Part shown: one piece after another, positions 47,401 to 60,167 of the stretch | How positions within the stretch are numbered: the stretch's first letter is position 1 | How the letters are laid out: the number at the start of each line of letters is the position of its first letter | Origin: Triticum aestivum | Taxonomy: Eukaryota; Streptophyta; Magnoliopsida; Poales; Poaceae | Assembly (NCBI RefSeq): GCF_018294505.1 | Contig: NC_057798.1 | Location: 372,624,081-372,688,080 of the forward strand | Reading direction: 5' to 3' | DNA: 64,000 nt | The notes under the pieces: model-generated | Database searches by the model: none | Told to the model about the DNA's origin: nothing | What the model saw: only the letters and a program-made list of their open reading frames with translations | Position numbers and translations under genes: made by a program

Positions 47401-48168
47401 CGGCGGCGGCATCGAGGCCGAGCCCCAGTTCCAGATCCGGGGTGGAGGGCGACAAGGCGGCGCGCGGACGGGCGTCGGGGCGAGGTGACGCCGGCGATCC
47501 GGCGACGGCGACGGCGCGAGCAATGGGGTCGGGACGACGAGCGGCTTCGGGTCGGGCAGCGCCGCGTGGAAGGAGAGGGGGCGCGGGGTCGAGGTGGTGG
47601 CGGTCAGCGGGGCGCGGACGACGGCGAGCTGGCGACGCGGCGACGGGGGCGTCAGCTGCCGTCGGGCGGAAGAGGCGAGGTCGGAGGGGGGGGGTCGCGC
47701 CGGGGCGGCGGGCGTTCAAGCCCGATCCCGATTGGATCGGGGAGAGGGAGAGTGGGGGCGCGAGTGGGGGGGGAGTGGGGGTGTCGATGCCTAGGGTTAG
47801 GAGTGGAGGGGGTTATGGGGGAGTGGGGACGGGCCGGCCTAGTCGGCCTGGTGGCCAGCTGGTTGGGCCAAGGCCCGGTTGGCCTGGGGGGTTTTCTTTT
47901 CCTCTTTTTTGTTAGTTTTCTTTTCTGTTTTATTTCATTTAAAAGTATTTAGGCATTTTATAGAATGTGTTTTCTGTACTATAATTACCTATGCCATTTT
48001 TGGCACAGCCCGAACATTTTAGTTTTAAGATTTGAAAACTTTTAGTGTTTGCTTAATTTTTAAAGTTTGAACTAGGTTTCGAACTGGCACGAGTTTATAA
48101 ACAGTAATCCGAGGTGACGTGGCATCATTAGCGGAGGTTCACTGTAGCTTAACTATCCGGGCGTCACA
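44421..48168 (-). repeat. Large-LTR element 2, 3' LTR
   Basis: 3748 bp. It includes a GC-rich block at about 46950-47890 beside an AT-rich tract. Long open frames there appear on both strands and look non-genic. Confidence 0.93.
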
Positions 48169-48181
48169 ATTCTCCTCCACT
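48169..48181 (-). other. Polypurine tract of large-LTR element 2
   Basis: AGTGGAGGAGAAT on the minus strand, identical to the tract of element 1. Confidence 0.88.
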
Positions 48182-51100
48182 ACAAGAAATCTCGTCCCGA
48201 GATTTAAGAGGGGAGTAAGGGGGGAAGGTTTGGTAACGAATATAGCGGGTCTTCTCATCCTGGCTTGCTCTTCTCGAAGAGGTCAATCCAATATATTGAT
48301 GCCTTCATACTTCTGCTTCAGGTCAAAATGATGAAGTCGTCATCCTTTCTTCGGGATCTTCATCGTACTTACGAAAAGGATATGGGGGAAGACTCGGGAA
48401 GGGCGGGCCTTACCAGGTTGACTATCTGGTACATAACTCAGGGAATGGGGTAGGAAGTAACTCTCGAATTGAACTTAAGAAAATATCGAGAGTAAAGTAA
48501 GAAGGTACCATGAGAAGTTTCAAACGGATAGGCCATTGTTCGATGTCTGAAACAACAAGCGAAAGGGGTCCAGAGCAATGAGATTGAGTATTACGTCTGC
48601 TACCAAAATAGATCACTTGGGACGGTGCCCCGTGAATTACATACGAGGCCGCACGCGAGGAACAACCTTGGGAAGAGGGGGTGCAGGAGAGTCAGGTTTT
48701 GATCCTGTGGAACTGTGGGTTATGGGCCCATCATGTGGTTGAAAGTAGGAAGGGGGCCGACATTTTGCACGGTCATGATAGTAAGGCGTGTCAAAGGGTA
48801 GCCTGTCAGATATGTCGGCAACAACATCGATACCAAGGGCGAGGGACGAAGAGAACCATTTCCTGCTCGTTGAACGAGGCGGACCAATAGGCAAAGTTCT
48901 CGTCCATCGGTGGCTACCGGAATGTCATCAACAATAGTAACAGGGTTACACCAGACAAGATGGTACACCGAGGTGTTTACATGAGCAGGGATATTACTGC
49001 TTATATTATATAGATCACAAGAAGGTTTAAACAAACCAAGGGAAAGGAAAAGTGATTATTATGTTTAAACAGAACAATGGAAAGGAAAATGTGTTTAAAC
49101 ACATCTTTCAGGGGTAAATCCTTCAAAAGGACAAGCAGAGCATGATATCCATGATAGGATATAACGTAGAAAACCCTTCAGGAAAGGGGAGAGAAATATC
49201 ATGACATTACCCATACAACGGTGTTAGGATAAATGATAAATAAAATTTAGCATCGTGCTTCAAATGTTCTTATTGAAGATCGGAGTACCACAGACATACT
49301 TCGAGATAGCATTGACATGGTCTTCAAGCAAAGGTCGGACTTTGGATACACAAAGGATCCGTCAGGAGCAACTTATAGAATAAGTCTTACAATTTCCTCA
49401 TGGAAGAATGGCTAAACTTGCTAAAAAGGATTCTACAACAATAGGTCCTCCACCCAGGGGGGGGGGGTTGCTAGGCATGACATCATGTTACCGGGTCATC
49501 AAAGGACCAACATCATAACTCTTGGAAAGTTGTCCCAACCATCATATCTGACCGAGATTCAGATCCAATTGGTGTCATGATGCCTCAGACTCAGGATGTC
49601 CGAGAAGAAAAGGCGCAACAAAAATCGACGAAATGACATTGCAAGATTCTCGGGAAATGAACTATGGGAGCGGGTTCCTGAAACAATAGTTCATCATTAC
49701 CCCAAGGAGGGGATGAGGAGGTGGCTGATAGACTCAGCAAAAATTCATTGAGATTTCCAAGAAGATGGGTTCCCACAATTATGCGGACAAGGAGATAACA
49801 TTTGTCGGATCTGATGATATAATGATGTATGCTCGAGGGAAACATACACAATTAAACATTGGTTGAAAGGTGCACCCGAAATATGGGCTTAGGTAGCATG
49901 ATCAATGTTAGAATGGCGATGTAATAACCAAAATACTTAGAATGGAGTTATTGACCATTCACTTCAAAGCAATAGGGTTGCTAGGAATTTTAAATTCACA
50001 CATCATAGTTCAATTGTCGGTATTCCGGTCAGAAACAACACGGGGACCAAGAAAAAGGTGATGGAGAGAAGTATCACTATTTCAAGAATTCTTAAGAGGT
50101 GGAGCATTCCTCACAACATTCTTGATAGAAAAGACAGTAATACTTCAAGGCAGAACACAACATTAGCTGGAGAGCAGGTGGTATTCATAATGTGGACAAG
50201 CTCGCGATGAAAGGAAGTCAAGGGTGTTGTCGATGATAATAAAAATCATCGAGGGCAAGGAGGGTATTTCTCATCATGAACACAGTTAACATCTCGAAAG
50301 AAATCAAAGTGTTGAAGGTGATCTGACACAATTGTCGAGAGATTTCATGAAGGTGTAATTGATCGACGATGACAACAAGTCAAAGGAATGATGAAGCGAA
50401 AGGTTTTTGAAACCACTAGTACAATACAAACTTGAAATCAAAGATTGTTATTCAAGGCGAAATGATATGCCGAGGACGATCGTCGTAAGCTTAGCTATCA
50501 TCGAAAGTTGTGCTCCGGGAATAAGGACCAGGTAGTACGGTTAAAATTTAGCATGATAATGATATAGCCGATCAGGCTAGGAATGACTTGATGGAGTATT
50601 AAAATTCTCAACAACAAAGTACTGGGAGTACTGAATCTCAGTGTTGATTCGATTCACAACCCGGTGTTTTCGGTTGACGACAACCTAGAACCCGTGGAGT
50701 GACTATGACGGGGAAAGGTATTACTTCATCAGAAATTCATAAGATGAAGTGCAATGGGTTGATATCCTTGAGATACCAGGGGGTAATACTCGAAGGTAGA
50801 GTAGAATAGAAGCTTGACAGGTGAAATGATGTGCAAAAGACAAGTAATTTAACTTGTCCGAGAAACGGGATCAAAGAAGAACAATATGGCCGGAACCACA
50901 ATTGCAAAACATCAAATCCCAGATATAAGATGAAATTATACCAAGGGGATAATTAATTTAAGAGAAGCTTCCATGATAAGATCTACATCGTGTCCATGGG
51001 CATGAACACAAAGTTCAAGGTCGACTCCCACTTCTCCAATGCATAACCTTTCATTCACTTCTCACGTTCGATGAAGTTGCAGTGTTGAAATTTTATCTGG

Positions 51101-52358
51101 TGAAGCACCAGAAGAGTATGACTCGTGAAAACTTTCGGGTTCACACGGTTTAGAGAAGGCATATGTTCAACCCATAGGGGCTTCTTAGAAGCATATACCA
51201 CAAGTTTCAAGAGTAAATAACACAAGCCCGAAAGCAGAGCATGGTTGGCCAAGCAGAGGATACAACTTAACAAAGGCATTATGTATCAGGGGAAGAACTC
51301 ACAAAGTGATCAAATGTGAAGGACACTGGCGGATAACAATCCAACAAAGGACTTGATGGTCCACAAAGGATCTGATACGAGTATCGGTACTCAACTAGAG
51401 GAAGAAGAATGCAAGGAGATCAGATTATAGAAACAACTGACTAACTCATTTGTCAAATGCAAAGGAAATATGATTTCCAAATCAAGGGATCAGAAGCAAT
51501 GCTCTGATTAGGGATGGATAAGTTGAATAGCCTTATGGTACAATCAACGACAATTGGATTGGTCGAGAACCAATTCCAGTTAAAAGAATGGCAGCTCAGC
51601 CGGAAAAGTAACTTATAAGGATCAAAGATGATTGCGTGTATTCGCAAACATATTGAGTCAACAGACTCAAAAATGATAATGACAAGGAATGTCAATAAGA
51701 CTACGAGAGTTATGGGATTAACCATAATGCAAGCAAGTAAGAATTTCAAGAGCCAAAGGCTCCAGAGGATTTTTGGAAGATCGAATATTATTTTGAAGAC
51801 TTTTGTGAAACACAAGAACAACTGGGGATGAGCGGATACTCGGCAAGCGCGAGTAATTATCCGTAGGGGTATTCATGCAGCAAGGAACTGCAGGGCAGTA
51901 AGCGTAAAGAATTCTCGGAATACCGAAGAGTATTTCAGGACATCTTGTAATAACAAGAGCAACTGGGGATGACAATATGAACGATAGGTGTAAGTAGTTA
52001 TCCAGAGGGATTTATCGATGGAAGTGAATTGCAAAAGCGATGGCACATAGTCTCGAGAGCACATCGTAGAGTATCTTCGGAATCTTCTGGTGCAGCAGGC
52101 GGTCATCGGTAACAAGTGGCTCTCCGGGAGAAAGTACTTGCGAGAACCTAAAGTTAGTTTTGTTTTTAGCAAAATCATTTAACCCGAATAGAAGAGAGCT
52201 CAGAGTCCCAGAGTAAAGGTCGAGGAGTAAAAGATCCTAATACCACCCAATTGGCGACGTGGGCCCATGGGCCGCACAGCCAAGTTAGTAAAACAATTTT
52301 CATCGACTAGACTCAACTTCGGCCAAGGAGTTGGAAAGGGGGATTCCTACAGGCAGTC
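48182..52358 (-). other. Non-coding internal domain of large-LTR element 2
   Basis: About 4.2 kb with only short frames and no retroelement protein motif seen on either strand. A run of nine or more G lies near 49459-49468. Confidence 0.75.
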
Positions 52359-52371
52359 GGCTCTGATACCA
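52359..52371 (-). other. Primer-binding site of large-LTR element 2
   Basis: TGGTATCAGAGCC on the minus strand, three bases from the 5' LTR, as in element 1. Confidence 0.92.
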
Positions 52372-52374
52372 ACT

Positions 52375-55300
52375 TGTGACGCCCCCGATTCAATCGTACA
52401 CTAATCATGCACGCAATGTGTACGATCAAGATCAAGGACTCACGGGAAGATATCACAACACAACTCTAAAACATAAATAAGTCATACAAGCATCATAATA
52501 CAAGCCAGGGGCCTCGAGGGCTCGAATACAAGTGCTCGATCTAAGACGAGTCAGCGGAAGCAACAATATCTGAGTACAGACATAAGTTAAACAAGTTTGC
52601 CTTAAGAAGGCTAGCACAAACTGGGATACAGATCGAAAGAGGCTGGGATCCTCCTAACTACTCCTGGTTGTCGTCAGCGGGCTGCACGTAGTAGTAGGCA
52701 CCTCCAGTGTAGTAGGGGTCGTCGTCGATGGTGGCGTCTGGCTCCTGGACTCCAGCATCTGGTTGCGACAACCAGAAAGAAAGGAAAGGGGGAAAAAGGG
52801 GGGAGAAAGCAACCGTGAGTACTCATCCAAAGTACTCGCAAGCAAGGAACTACACTACATATGCATGGGTATATGTGTAAGGAGGCCATATCGGTGGACT
52901 GAACTTCTGGCACTACATAGTCCTATCGAAGACTACGCTTCTGGCAGCCTCCGTCTCGCAGCACGTAGAAGAGAGTAGATTGAAGTCCTCCAAGTAGCAT
53001 CTCCAAGTAGCATCTCCAGTAGCATCTCCAGTCCCATCGCATAGCATAACCCTACCCAGCGATCCTCCCCTCGCCGCCCTGTGGAAAAGCGATCACCGGG
53101 TTGTCTGTGGAACTTGGAAGGGTGTGTTTTATTAAGTATCCAATTCTAGTTGTCATAAGGTCAAGGTACAACTCCAAGTCGTCCTGTTACCGAAGATCAC
53201 GGCTATTCGAATAGATTAACTTCCCTGCAGGGGTGCACCAACTTACCCAACACGCTCGATCCCATTTGGCCGGACACACTTTCCTGGGTCATGCCCGGCC
53301 GCGGAAGATCAACACGTCGCAGCCCCACCTAGGCACAACAGAGAGGTCAGCACGCCGGTCTAAACCTAAGCGCACAGGGGTCTGGGCCCATCGCCCTTAG
53401 CACACCTGCATGTTGCGTACGCGGCCGGTGAGCAGACCTAGCAACCTCCATTACAAAGGAAGTTGCGTTAACGCAGTCCAACCCGGCGCGCGCCACTTAG
53501 TCGCTGACGTCAAGAAGGCTTCGGCTGATACCACGACGCCGGGATACCCATAACTACTCCCGCGTAGATGGTTAGTGCGTATAGGCTCGTAGCCAACTCA
53601 GATCAAATACTAAGATCTCGTTAAGCGTGTTAAATATCCGCGAACGCCGACCAGGGCCAGGCCCACCTGTCTCCTAGGTGGTCTCAACCTGCCCTGCCGC
53701 TTCGCCTCAAAGTAACAGTCGGGGGCCGTCGGGAACCCAGGCCCACCTCTACCGGGATGGAGCCACCTGCCCCTTCAGCCCCCATCTCCGAACAGTATCA
53801 CAGGTAATGTAACTGTGTAAAGTATATCGTATATGCCCGTGATCACCTCCCAAAGTGATCACGGCCCAGTAGTATAGCATGGCAGACGGACAAGAGTGTA
53901 GGGCCAATAATGATAAACTAGCATACTATACTAAGCATCTAGGATTGCGGGTAAGGTATCAATGACTGTAGCAACAATGACAGGCTATGCATTAGAATAG
54001 GATTAACGGAAAGCAGTAACATGCTACACTACTCTAATGCAAGCAGTATAGAGGAGAATAGGCGATATCTGGTGATCAAGGGGGGGCTTGCCTGGTTGCT
54101 CTGGCAAGAGAGAGGGGTCGTCGGTGATGTAGTCGACCACAGGGGCATCAGCATCGTCACGGGGTCTACCGGAGAGAAGAGGGGGGAGAAACAGTAAATA
54201 CATAGCAAGCAAGTGCATAACAGGACAACAAGCAGAGCTAGACGTGTTCTAACGCGGTAGTAGGTGATACCGACGAAGGGGGAAAGCATCCGGGAAAGTA
54301 TTCCCGGTGTTTCGGGTTTTCGGACAGATGAACCGGAGGGGGAAAGTTGCGTGTTTGATATGTTAGGGGTGTGTGGTGGACGAACGGGCTGCGTATCCGG
54401 AATCGTCTCGTCGCTCTGAGCAACTTTCATGTTGAAAATATTTTAATCCGAGTTACGGATTAAAAGATATGATTTTCTAAAGATTTTATTAATTTCTGAG
54501 ATTTAATTAATTATTTAATTAATTCGAAAATGATTTAATGACATCAGCATGATGTCATGCTGACATCAGCAGTCAACAGAGTTGACTGGTCAACCTGACC
54601 AATGGGTCCCACTGGTCAGTGACACATTTTAATTAAACAATTTTGTTATCCTAATTAATATGAATTAGGGGGTGGGCCCCACTGTCATTGACTACTAAAT
54701 TAACTAATTAACAAATCAGGTTAATTAGGTAACTAATGTGTAATTGGTTTAATTAGTAGGTTAATTTAATTAATCACAATTAATTAAGTTAATTATTTCT
54801 TAAATTAATTATTTCTATTTTTATTTATTATTATTTTTTTAATACGTTCTGGGCGTGGGCCCTATCTGTCATAGGCCCATAGGGGCCTATCGGGTTCGGG
54901 CGCTCGGGTGCGGATGTCACCCGAGCGGGTGCTGGGCAGCGGGTGCCCATCGGAGCGAACCCGAGGCGACGGGACGGGCGCGTGGGTGCGCCGGAGCGAA
55001 GGTGAGGCGGGTGCGGGGAGCGAGGGCGCGGCCCTGGCGCCTGACGCGGCTAGCAGCGCGGTCGGTGGCCATGGCCGGCCGGGAAGGCGCGACGGGGCGG
55101 AGGGAACGGGGTGGAGCCGCTGGCGGACGCGGCCAGCCAAGCGAAGCGGCGTCGGCGCAGACGGTGTAGGGGAAGGGGTAGGGGGAGATGGGGTCATACC
55201 CCCGGTGCAGGGGTTCATCGATGAGGCGCGAGGAAGCCGGCGGGGAACGGACGGGGAAGCAGTCCGGCGGCGTCGTGGTTCCGGCGAGGGGGGGCCCCGA

Positions 55301-56068
55301 GCGGCGGCGGCGTCGAGGCCGAGCCCCAGTTCCAGATCCGGGGTGGAGGGCGACAAGGCGGCGCGCGGACGGGCGTCGGGGCGAGGTGACGCCGGCGATC
55401 CGGCGACGGCAATGGCGCGAGCGATGGGCTCGGGACGACGAGCGGCTTCGGGTCGGGCAGCGCCGCGTGGAAGGAGAGGGGGCGCGGGGTTGAGGTGGTG
55501 GCGGTCGGCGGGGCGCGGACGACGGCGAGCTGCAACGCGGCAACGGGGGCGTCAGCTGCCGTCGGGGGGAAGAGGCGAGGTCGGAGGGGGGGGTCGCGCC
55601 GGGGCGGCGGGCGTTCAATCCCGATCCTGATTGGATCGGGGAGAGGGAGAGTGGGGGCGCGAGTGGGGGGGAGTGGGGGTGTCGGTGCCTAGGGTTAGGA
55701 GTGGAGGGGGTTATGGGGGAGTGGGGACGGGCCGGCCTAGTCGGCCTGGTGGCCAGCTGGTTGGGCCAAGGCCAAGTTGGCCTGGGGGGTTTTCTTTTCC
55801 TCTTTTTTTTGTTAGTTTTCTTTTCTGTTTTATTTCATTTAAAAGTATTTAGGCATTTTATAGAATGTGTTTTCTGTACTATAATTACCTATGCCATTTT
55901 TGGCACAGCCCGAACATTTTAGTTTTAAGATTTGAAAACTTTTAGTGTTTGCTTAATTTTTAAAGTTTGAACTAGGTTTCGAACTGGCGCGAGTTTATAA
56001 ACAGTAATCCGAGGTGACGTGGCATCATTAGCGGAGGTTCACTCTAGCTTAACTATCCGGGCGTCACA
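52375..56068 (-). repeat. Large-LTR element 2, 5' LTR
   Basis: 3694 bp. It lacks a segment of about 16 bp near 52642 and differs around 52905-52920 from the 3' LTR, besides scattered substitutions. Confidence 0.93.
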
Positions 56069-56073
56069 GCTTT
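56069..56073. repeat. Target-site duplication of large-LTR element 2 (right copy)
   Basis: GCTTT, identical to 44416-44420. Confidence 0.92.
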
Positions 56074-56909
56074 AGATCGCCGTACTATGCAGCGGGCCTC
56101 GTTTTGGTCTTCGGGAAGTTGCTACCTAATTAAGTAGGCTAGGAATGGTTCCGTCCATGGGGCAATGACTGCCATTATTTCGTGGGCTGAAGGTGTTATT
56201 TCATTGGCTGAGCCACCGGTTGTGTCAGAATGTTCGGTGTTGGGCGGTGCGGTTGGTTGCGGGTTGTTGTTTCCGGACTCCTCTTCCCATAATACGGATG
56301 GCTTAAAGAGCTGCTCCAGGAAGATGTTTGGAGGGACGGCGTCGCGCTTTGCGCCGATGCGTGCCAATACGTCGGCCGCCTGGTTATTATCCCGGGCTAC
56401 ATGGTGGAATTCGAGTCCTTCGAACCGAGCTGACATTTTTAAAACGGCGTTACGGTAGGCTGCCATTTTCGGATCCTTGGCGTCAAAGTCTCCATTTACT
56501 TGGGATATTGCGAGGTTTGAATCCCCGCGGACCTCTATGCGTTAAATGCCCATGGAGATTGCCATCCGGAGATCGTGTAGAAGGGCCTCGTATTCGGCTG
56601 CATTGTTGGAGTCCGTGTACATTATCTGAAGTATGTATATAACTGTGTCTCCGGTTGGGGACGTCAAGACGACGCCCGCCCCCAAGCCGGCCAACATTTT
56701 GGAGCCGTCGAAGTGCATGATCCAATTGGAGTATGTGCCGTACTCTTTAGGGAGTTCGGCTTCAGTCCATTCAGCGATGAAGTTAGCCAAAACTTGCGAC
56801 TTTATAGCTCGCCGTGGTTTGTAGGTTATGTCAAATGGTAAGAGCTCAATGGCCCATTTTGCAATCCTGCCCGTCGCGTCGTGGTTGTTTATAATGTCGT
56901 TGAGAGCTA

Positions 56910-56991
56910 CTCCCTCCGTTCCAAAATAGATGACCCAACTTTATACTAAAGATAGTACAAAGTTGAGTCATCTATTTTGGAACGGAGGGAG
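56910..56991. mobile_element. Stowaway MITE inside Gypsy pol
   Basis: 82 bp, nearly perfectly palindromic: CTCCCTCCGTTCCAAAATAG at left and its complement at right, with TA duplications at 56908-56909 and 56992-56993. Non-autonomous Tc1/mariner-type element. It shows that the Gypsy copy was already in place when it inserted. Confidence 0.95.
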
Positions 56992-57216
56992 TACTTCGGA
57001 GGCTACTATTATCGAACACTCTTCAAAGTAGTGTCGCAGCTTCCGGGATGCCATGAACACCGCGTACGCTTTCTTTTGATAATGTGGATACCGGGACTTG
57101 CATGGAGTTAAGACAGTGGATACGTAGTATACTGGTTTTTGAAGAGGGAATTTGTGTCCTTCTGTTTCTCGTTCGACGACGAGCACCGCGCTTACAACCT
57201 GATGTGTTGCCGTGAT

Positions 57217-58557
57217 TTATAATAACATTGGTTCGCCCAAGTTAGGCGCGGCCAGGACCGGATTTGTTGCCAATATGGCCTTTATTTCTTCGAGTCCGGC
57301 TGTGGCAGCATCCGTCCATTCGAAGTGTTCGGTGCGCCGAAGGAGGCGATAGAGGGGCAATGCCTTTTCTCCCAAGCGGGAGATGAAGCGGCTTAGAGCC
57401 ACCACGCATCCAGTCAATTTTTGTATTTGTTTGAGGTCTTTTGGGATATCCAACTGTGACAGAGCTCGGATCTTGGCTGGGTTTGCTTCAATTCCTCTAC
57501 CGGATACAATGAAGCCCAAGAGCTTTCCGGCTGGTACGCCGAAAATGCATTTTTCCGGGTTGAGCTTAATGTCATATGCTCGGAGGTTGTCAAATGTGAG
57601 CCTCAAATCGTCTACTAGAGTTTCGACGTGTTTGGTCTTGACGACCACATCGTCTACGTATGCCTCCACTGTTTTGCTGATCTGGGTTGCCAGACATGTC
57701 TGAATCATGCGCTGGTATGTTGCGCCGGCGTTTTTGAGCCCGAAGGGCATTGTGTTGAAGCAGAATGGTCCGTATGGAGTAATGAATGCCGTTGCGGCTT
57801 GGTCTGTCTCCACCATCTTGATTTGATGGTAGCCGGAGTATGCGTCGAGGAAGCACAATGAATCGTGCCTTGCGGTAGCATCGATGATTTGATCGATGCG
57901 GGGAAGGGGGAAAGGATCCTTTGGACAAGCCTTGATAAGGTCTTTAAAATCGACACACAGGCGCTAGGATTTGTCCTTTTTTGGTACCATTACCAGGTTT
58001 GCTAGCCAGTCCGGATGCTTTATGTCTCTGATGAATCCGGCTTCTAATAGTTTGGCTAGCTCCTCTCGCATTGCCTGTCTTTTGGGTTCGGAAAATCGCC
58101 GAAGAGTCTGTTTGACTGGCTTGAATCCTTTTAGGATATTTAGGCTGTGTTCTGCCAACCTGCGTGGGATTCCTGGCATGTCTGAAGGGTGCCAGGCAAA
58201 GATGTCCCAATTTTCCCGAAGGAATTCTCGTAGTGCGGCGTCTACCTCAGGGTTTAATTGTGCCCCAATGGAGGCCGTCTTTGTGGGGTCCGTTGGATGG
58301 ACTTGGAATTTGACTATTTCGTCCGCTGGCTTAAAAGAGGTGGACTTGGATCTCTTATCGAGTATCACATCGTCCCTGTTCACCGTGGAGTGCAGCGCAG
58401 TGAGTTCCTCTGCCGCTAGGGCTTCGGATAATGCCTCTAAGGCTAGTGCGGCTGTCTTATTTTCGGCGCGGAGTGCTATGTCCGGATCACTGATAAGAGT
58501 GATGATTCCATTGGGCCCGGGCATTTTAAGCTTCATGTACCCGTAATGGGGTATAGC
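57217..58557 (-). pseudogene. Gypsy reverse transcriptase
   Basis: The frame is shared with gag-protease and RNase H. Blocks: WDIFAWHPSDMPGIPRRLAE, REELAKLLEAGFIRDIKHPD, NLVMVPKKDKS, FLDAYSGYHQIKM (catalytic Asp), PFGLKNAGATYQRM, and YVDDVVVKTK from the complement of 57649-57660. A TAG near 57964 replaces the usual Trp of the WRLCVDF block, the change expected from C-to-T deamination on the opposite strand. Stops near 58558 and 57217 bound it. No frameshift is needed. Confidence 0.93.
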
Positions 58558-60126
58558 TTAAAAAATTGTGAATGCCTCTCGCCCTAATAAAGCGTGATAT
58601 CCGCTGCTGAACGGGGCCACTTGGAACATGACCTCCTCGGACCTGTAATTGTCCGGAGAGCTGAACACCACATCCAGTGTAATTTTTCCTGTGCAGCGTG
58701 CTTCCCGACTAGGGATTATTCCTCTAAAGGTTGTGTTGCTTCGCTCAATGCGGCTCCAGTCTATTTCCATTTTTCGAAGGGTTTCCTCGTAGATGAGGTT
58801 TAATCCACTGCCGCCATCCATGAGTACCTTAGTAAGACGAAAGTTGTCCACTATTGGACCGAGGACCAATGCGGCTGGTGCTCGGGCTGTTCGGAATTTA
58901 GGTTCGTCGCTGGCGTTGAAGGTGATAGCCGTGTCGCTCCATGGATTTATTTTTGCTACTTGGTAGACTTCGGCGAGGCTGCGGAGTGTTCGTTTCCGCA
59001 TATTATTTGATGTGAAAGTCTCGAAGACTGTTGATACCGTACTGGTACTGTTGGGGTAGTTTTCTGGGGCTAGAAGCTCTTCACCACTTTTGGCCACCTG
59101 CCGTAGTATCCAACATGCTCGAAGGCTGTGTGTTGGAGTGGTGCCCTCTGTACTATGGATTTTACAGGGTCCGCTGAGCCATCCCTCCAATACGGTTCCG
59201 TGCCCTTTAGGGGTTTTTTGCTTTTTGGTTTTTATCCCAGGTGCTTGAGCGTGATGCACCCTTTTATTTCGGACTAGGGTTGTGTTCGGAGCCGGATTGT
59301 CCCAAAACTTGGTTTCGGTTTTCCAAGCACTCTCCATCGCACAGTACTTTCGTACTATGGACGCCAGGTCGGCGAAGCGTGTAATTTCAGGACGACTTAT
59401 GGCGTTCATGATTCCCTTGTCCATGCAATTGTTGCAGAAAATAGAGATCGCGCTTTCCTCACGGCAGTCCTTTATCCTGTCCATAACCAGGAGGAATCTG
59501 GCCCAGTAATGATGTACTGTTTCAGCGGGCTCTTGCTGTATTTGAGATAGATCGCTTGTGTTTGGGTGGGCGGGTGGAATTAAATTCGGATCCCCGCCCA
59601 ATCTGAGGCTCAAGAGCCGAAAAGTTTCCGAATTTGGAAGCTTGGATTGCTGGATGTTGACCAATGAATCTGGTTCGCTGCCTGACTTTAGGTTCAGTAC
59701 TTGATTGACGTCCGTCCCTCCGCGGGAATCCGGCATGGAGCGATCAGGAATCCGGACATAACTGGTTTTTAATATAGAAGAAGAGTCGCCGTGCTGTTCC
59801 TCTACCACAGCGACGTGGTGGGTAGCCTGGGGAGAGTTGATCTCTCTCAGATCGGTTTTAAGCCCAATCTGATCATAGTCTGTAGCGACTCCCAGGGCGG
59901 TGATGCGATCCAAGAGCTCGTTTACGGAGGAGAGCTCCATCGGATCTAGCTGCTCGACGAGTTCTGAGTTGACGTGAAGATCGCTTTTGATGACCCGAGA
60001 GGTCATTGTCGGAGCGGCGACCGAACAGGCGGTCACAAGAAAACCACCTAGCCAGATAGTTTGGCCGGTGGCCAAAACTCCTTTGGCAACGGTACCATCT
60101 TTAAAGATGGGAAGAGGCATCCTTCC
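58558..60126 (-). pseudogene. Gypsy gag and protease
   Basis: A long open frame. The likely start is the ATG in MPLPIFKDGT near 60120, because the upstream codons lie in the leader and LTR. The capsid-like Retrotrans_gag segment is recognisable (ETVHHYWARFLLVMDRIKDC, EITRFADLASIVRKYCAMES). No CCHC zinc knuckle was seen. The protease carries the DGGS form of its active site (KVLMDGGSGLNLIY) and a distal ALLGREAF segment. A stop near 58558 separates it from RT, in frame. Confidence 0.85.
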
Positions 60127-60149
60127 TGATTGTGACGACACAGAGGAAC

Positions 60150-60167
60150 TCTCAATAAAAGCACCAA
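60150..60167 (-). other. Gypsy primer-binding site
   Basis: TTGGTGCTTTTATTGAGAG on the minus strand, next to the 5' LTR. The tRNA was not identified. Confidence 0.65.

Larger units (their letters stand above)
44421..56068 (-). mobile_element. Large-LTR non-coding retrotransposon, element 2 (LARD-like)
   Basis: 11,648 bp, the same family design as element 1 but in the opposite orientation, with a perfect TSD. LTRs are 3748 and 3694 bp, with the same TGTGACGCCC/GGGCGTCACA ends. The primer site and purine tract are the mirror of element 1. The internal 4.2 kb lacks gag-pol. The outer about 170 bp and the 3' part of the LTR align with element 1, while other blocks do not, so it seems to be another subfamily. 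It lies in the Gypsy pol between RNase H and integrase. Confidence 0.92.
56069..57216 (-). pseudogene. Gypsy RNase H region, interrupted by a MITE
   Basis: Two parts. The RT-linked RNase H (QKPVYYVSTVLTPCKSRYPH, MASRKLRHYFEE) lies at 56992-57186. An additional RNase H-like domain (WIMHFDGSKMLAGLGAGVVL, NNAAEYEALLHDLRMA, RDNNQAADVLARIGAK) lies at about 56290-56790. A second, archaeal-type RNase H is established for Tat-lineage Gypsy elements, which supports the lineage call. In-frame stops lie near 57217, 56542 and 56119, and the Stowaway MITE at 56910-56991 lies between the two parts. Confidence 0.82.
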
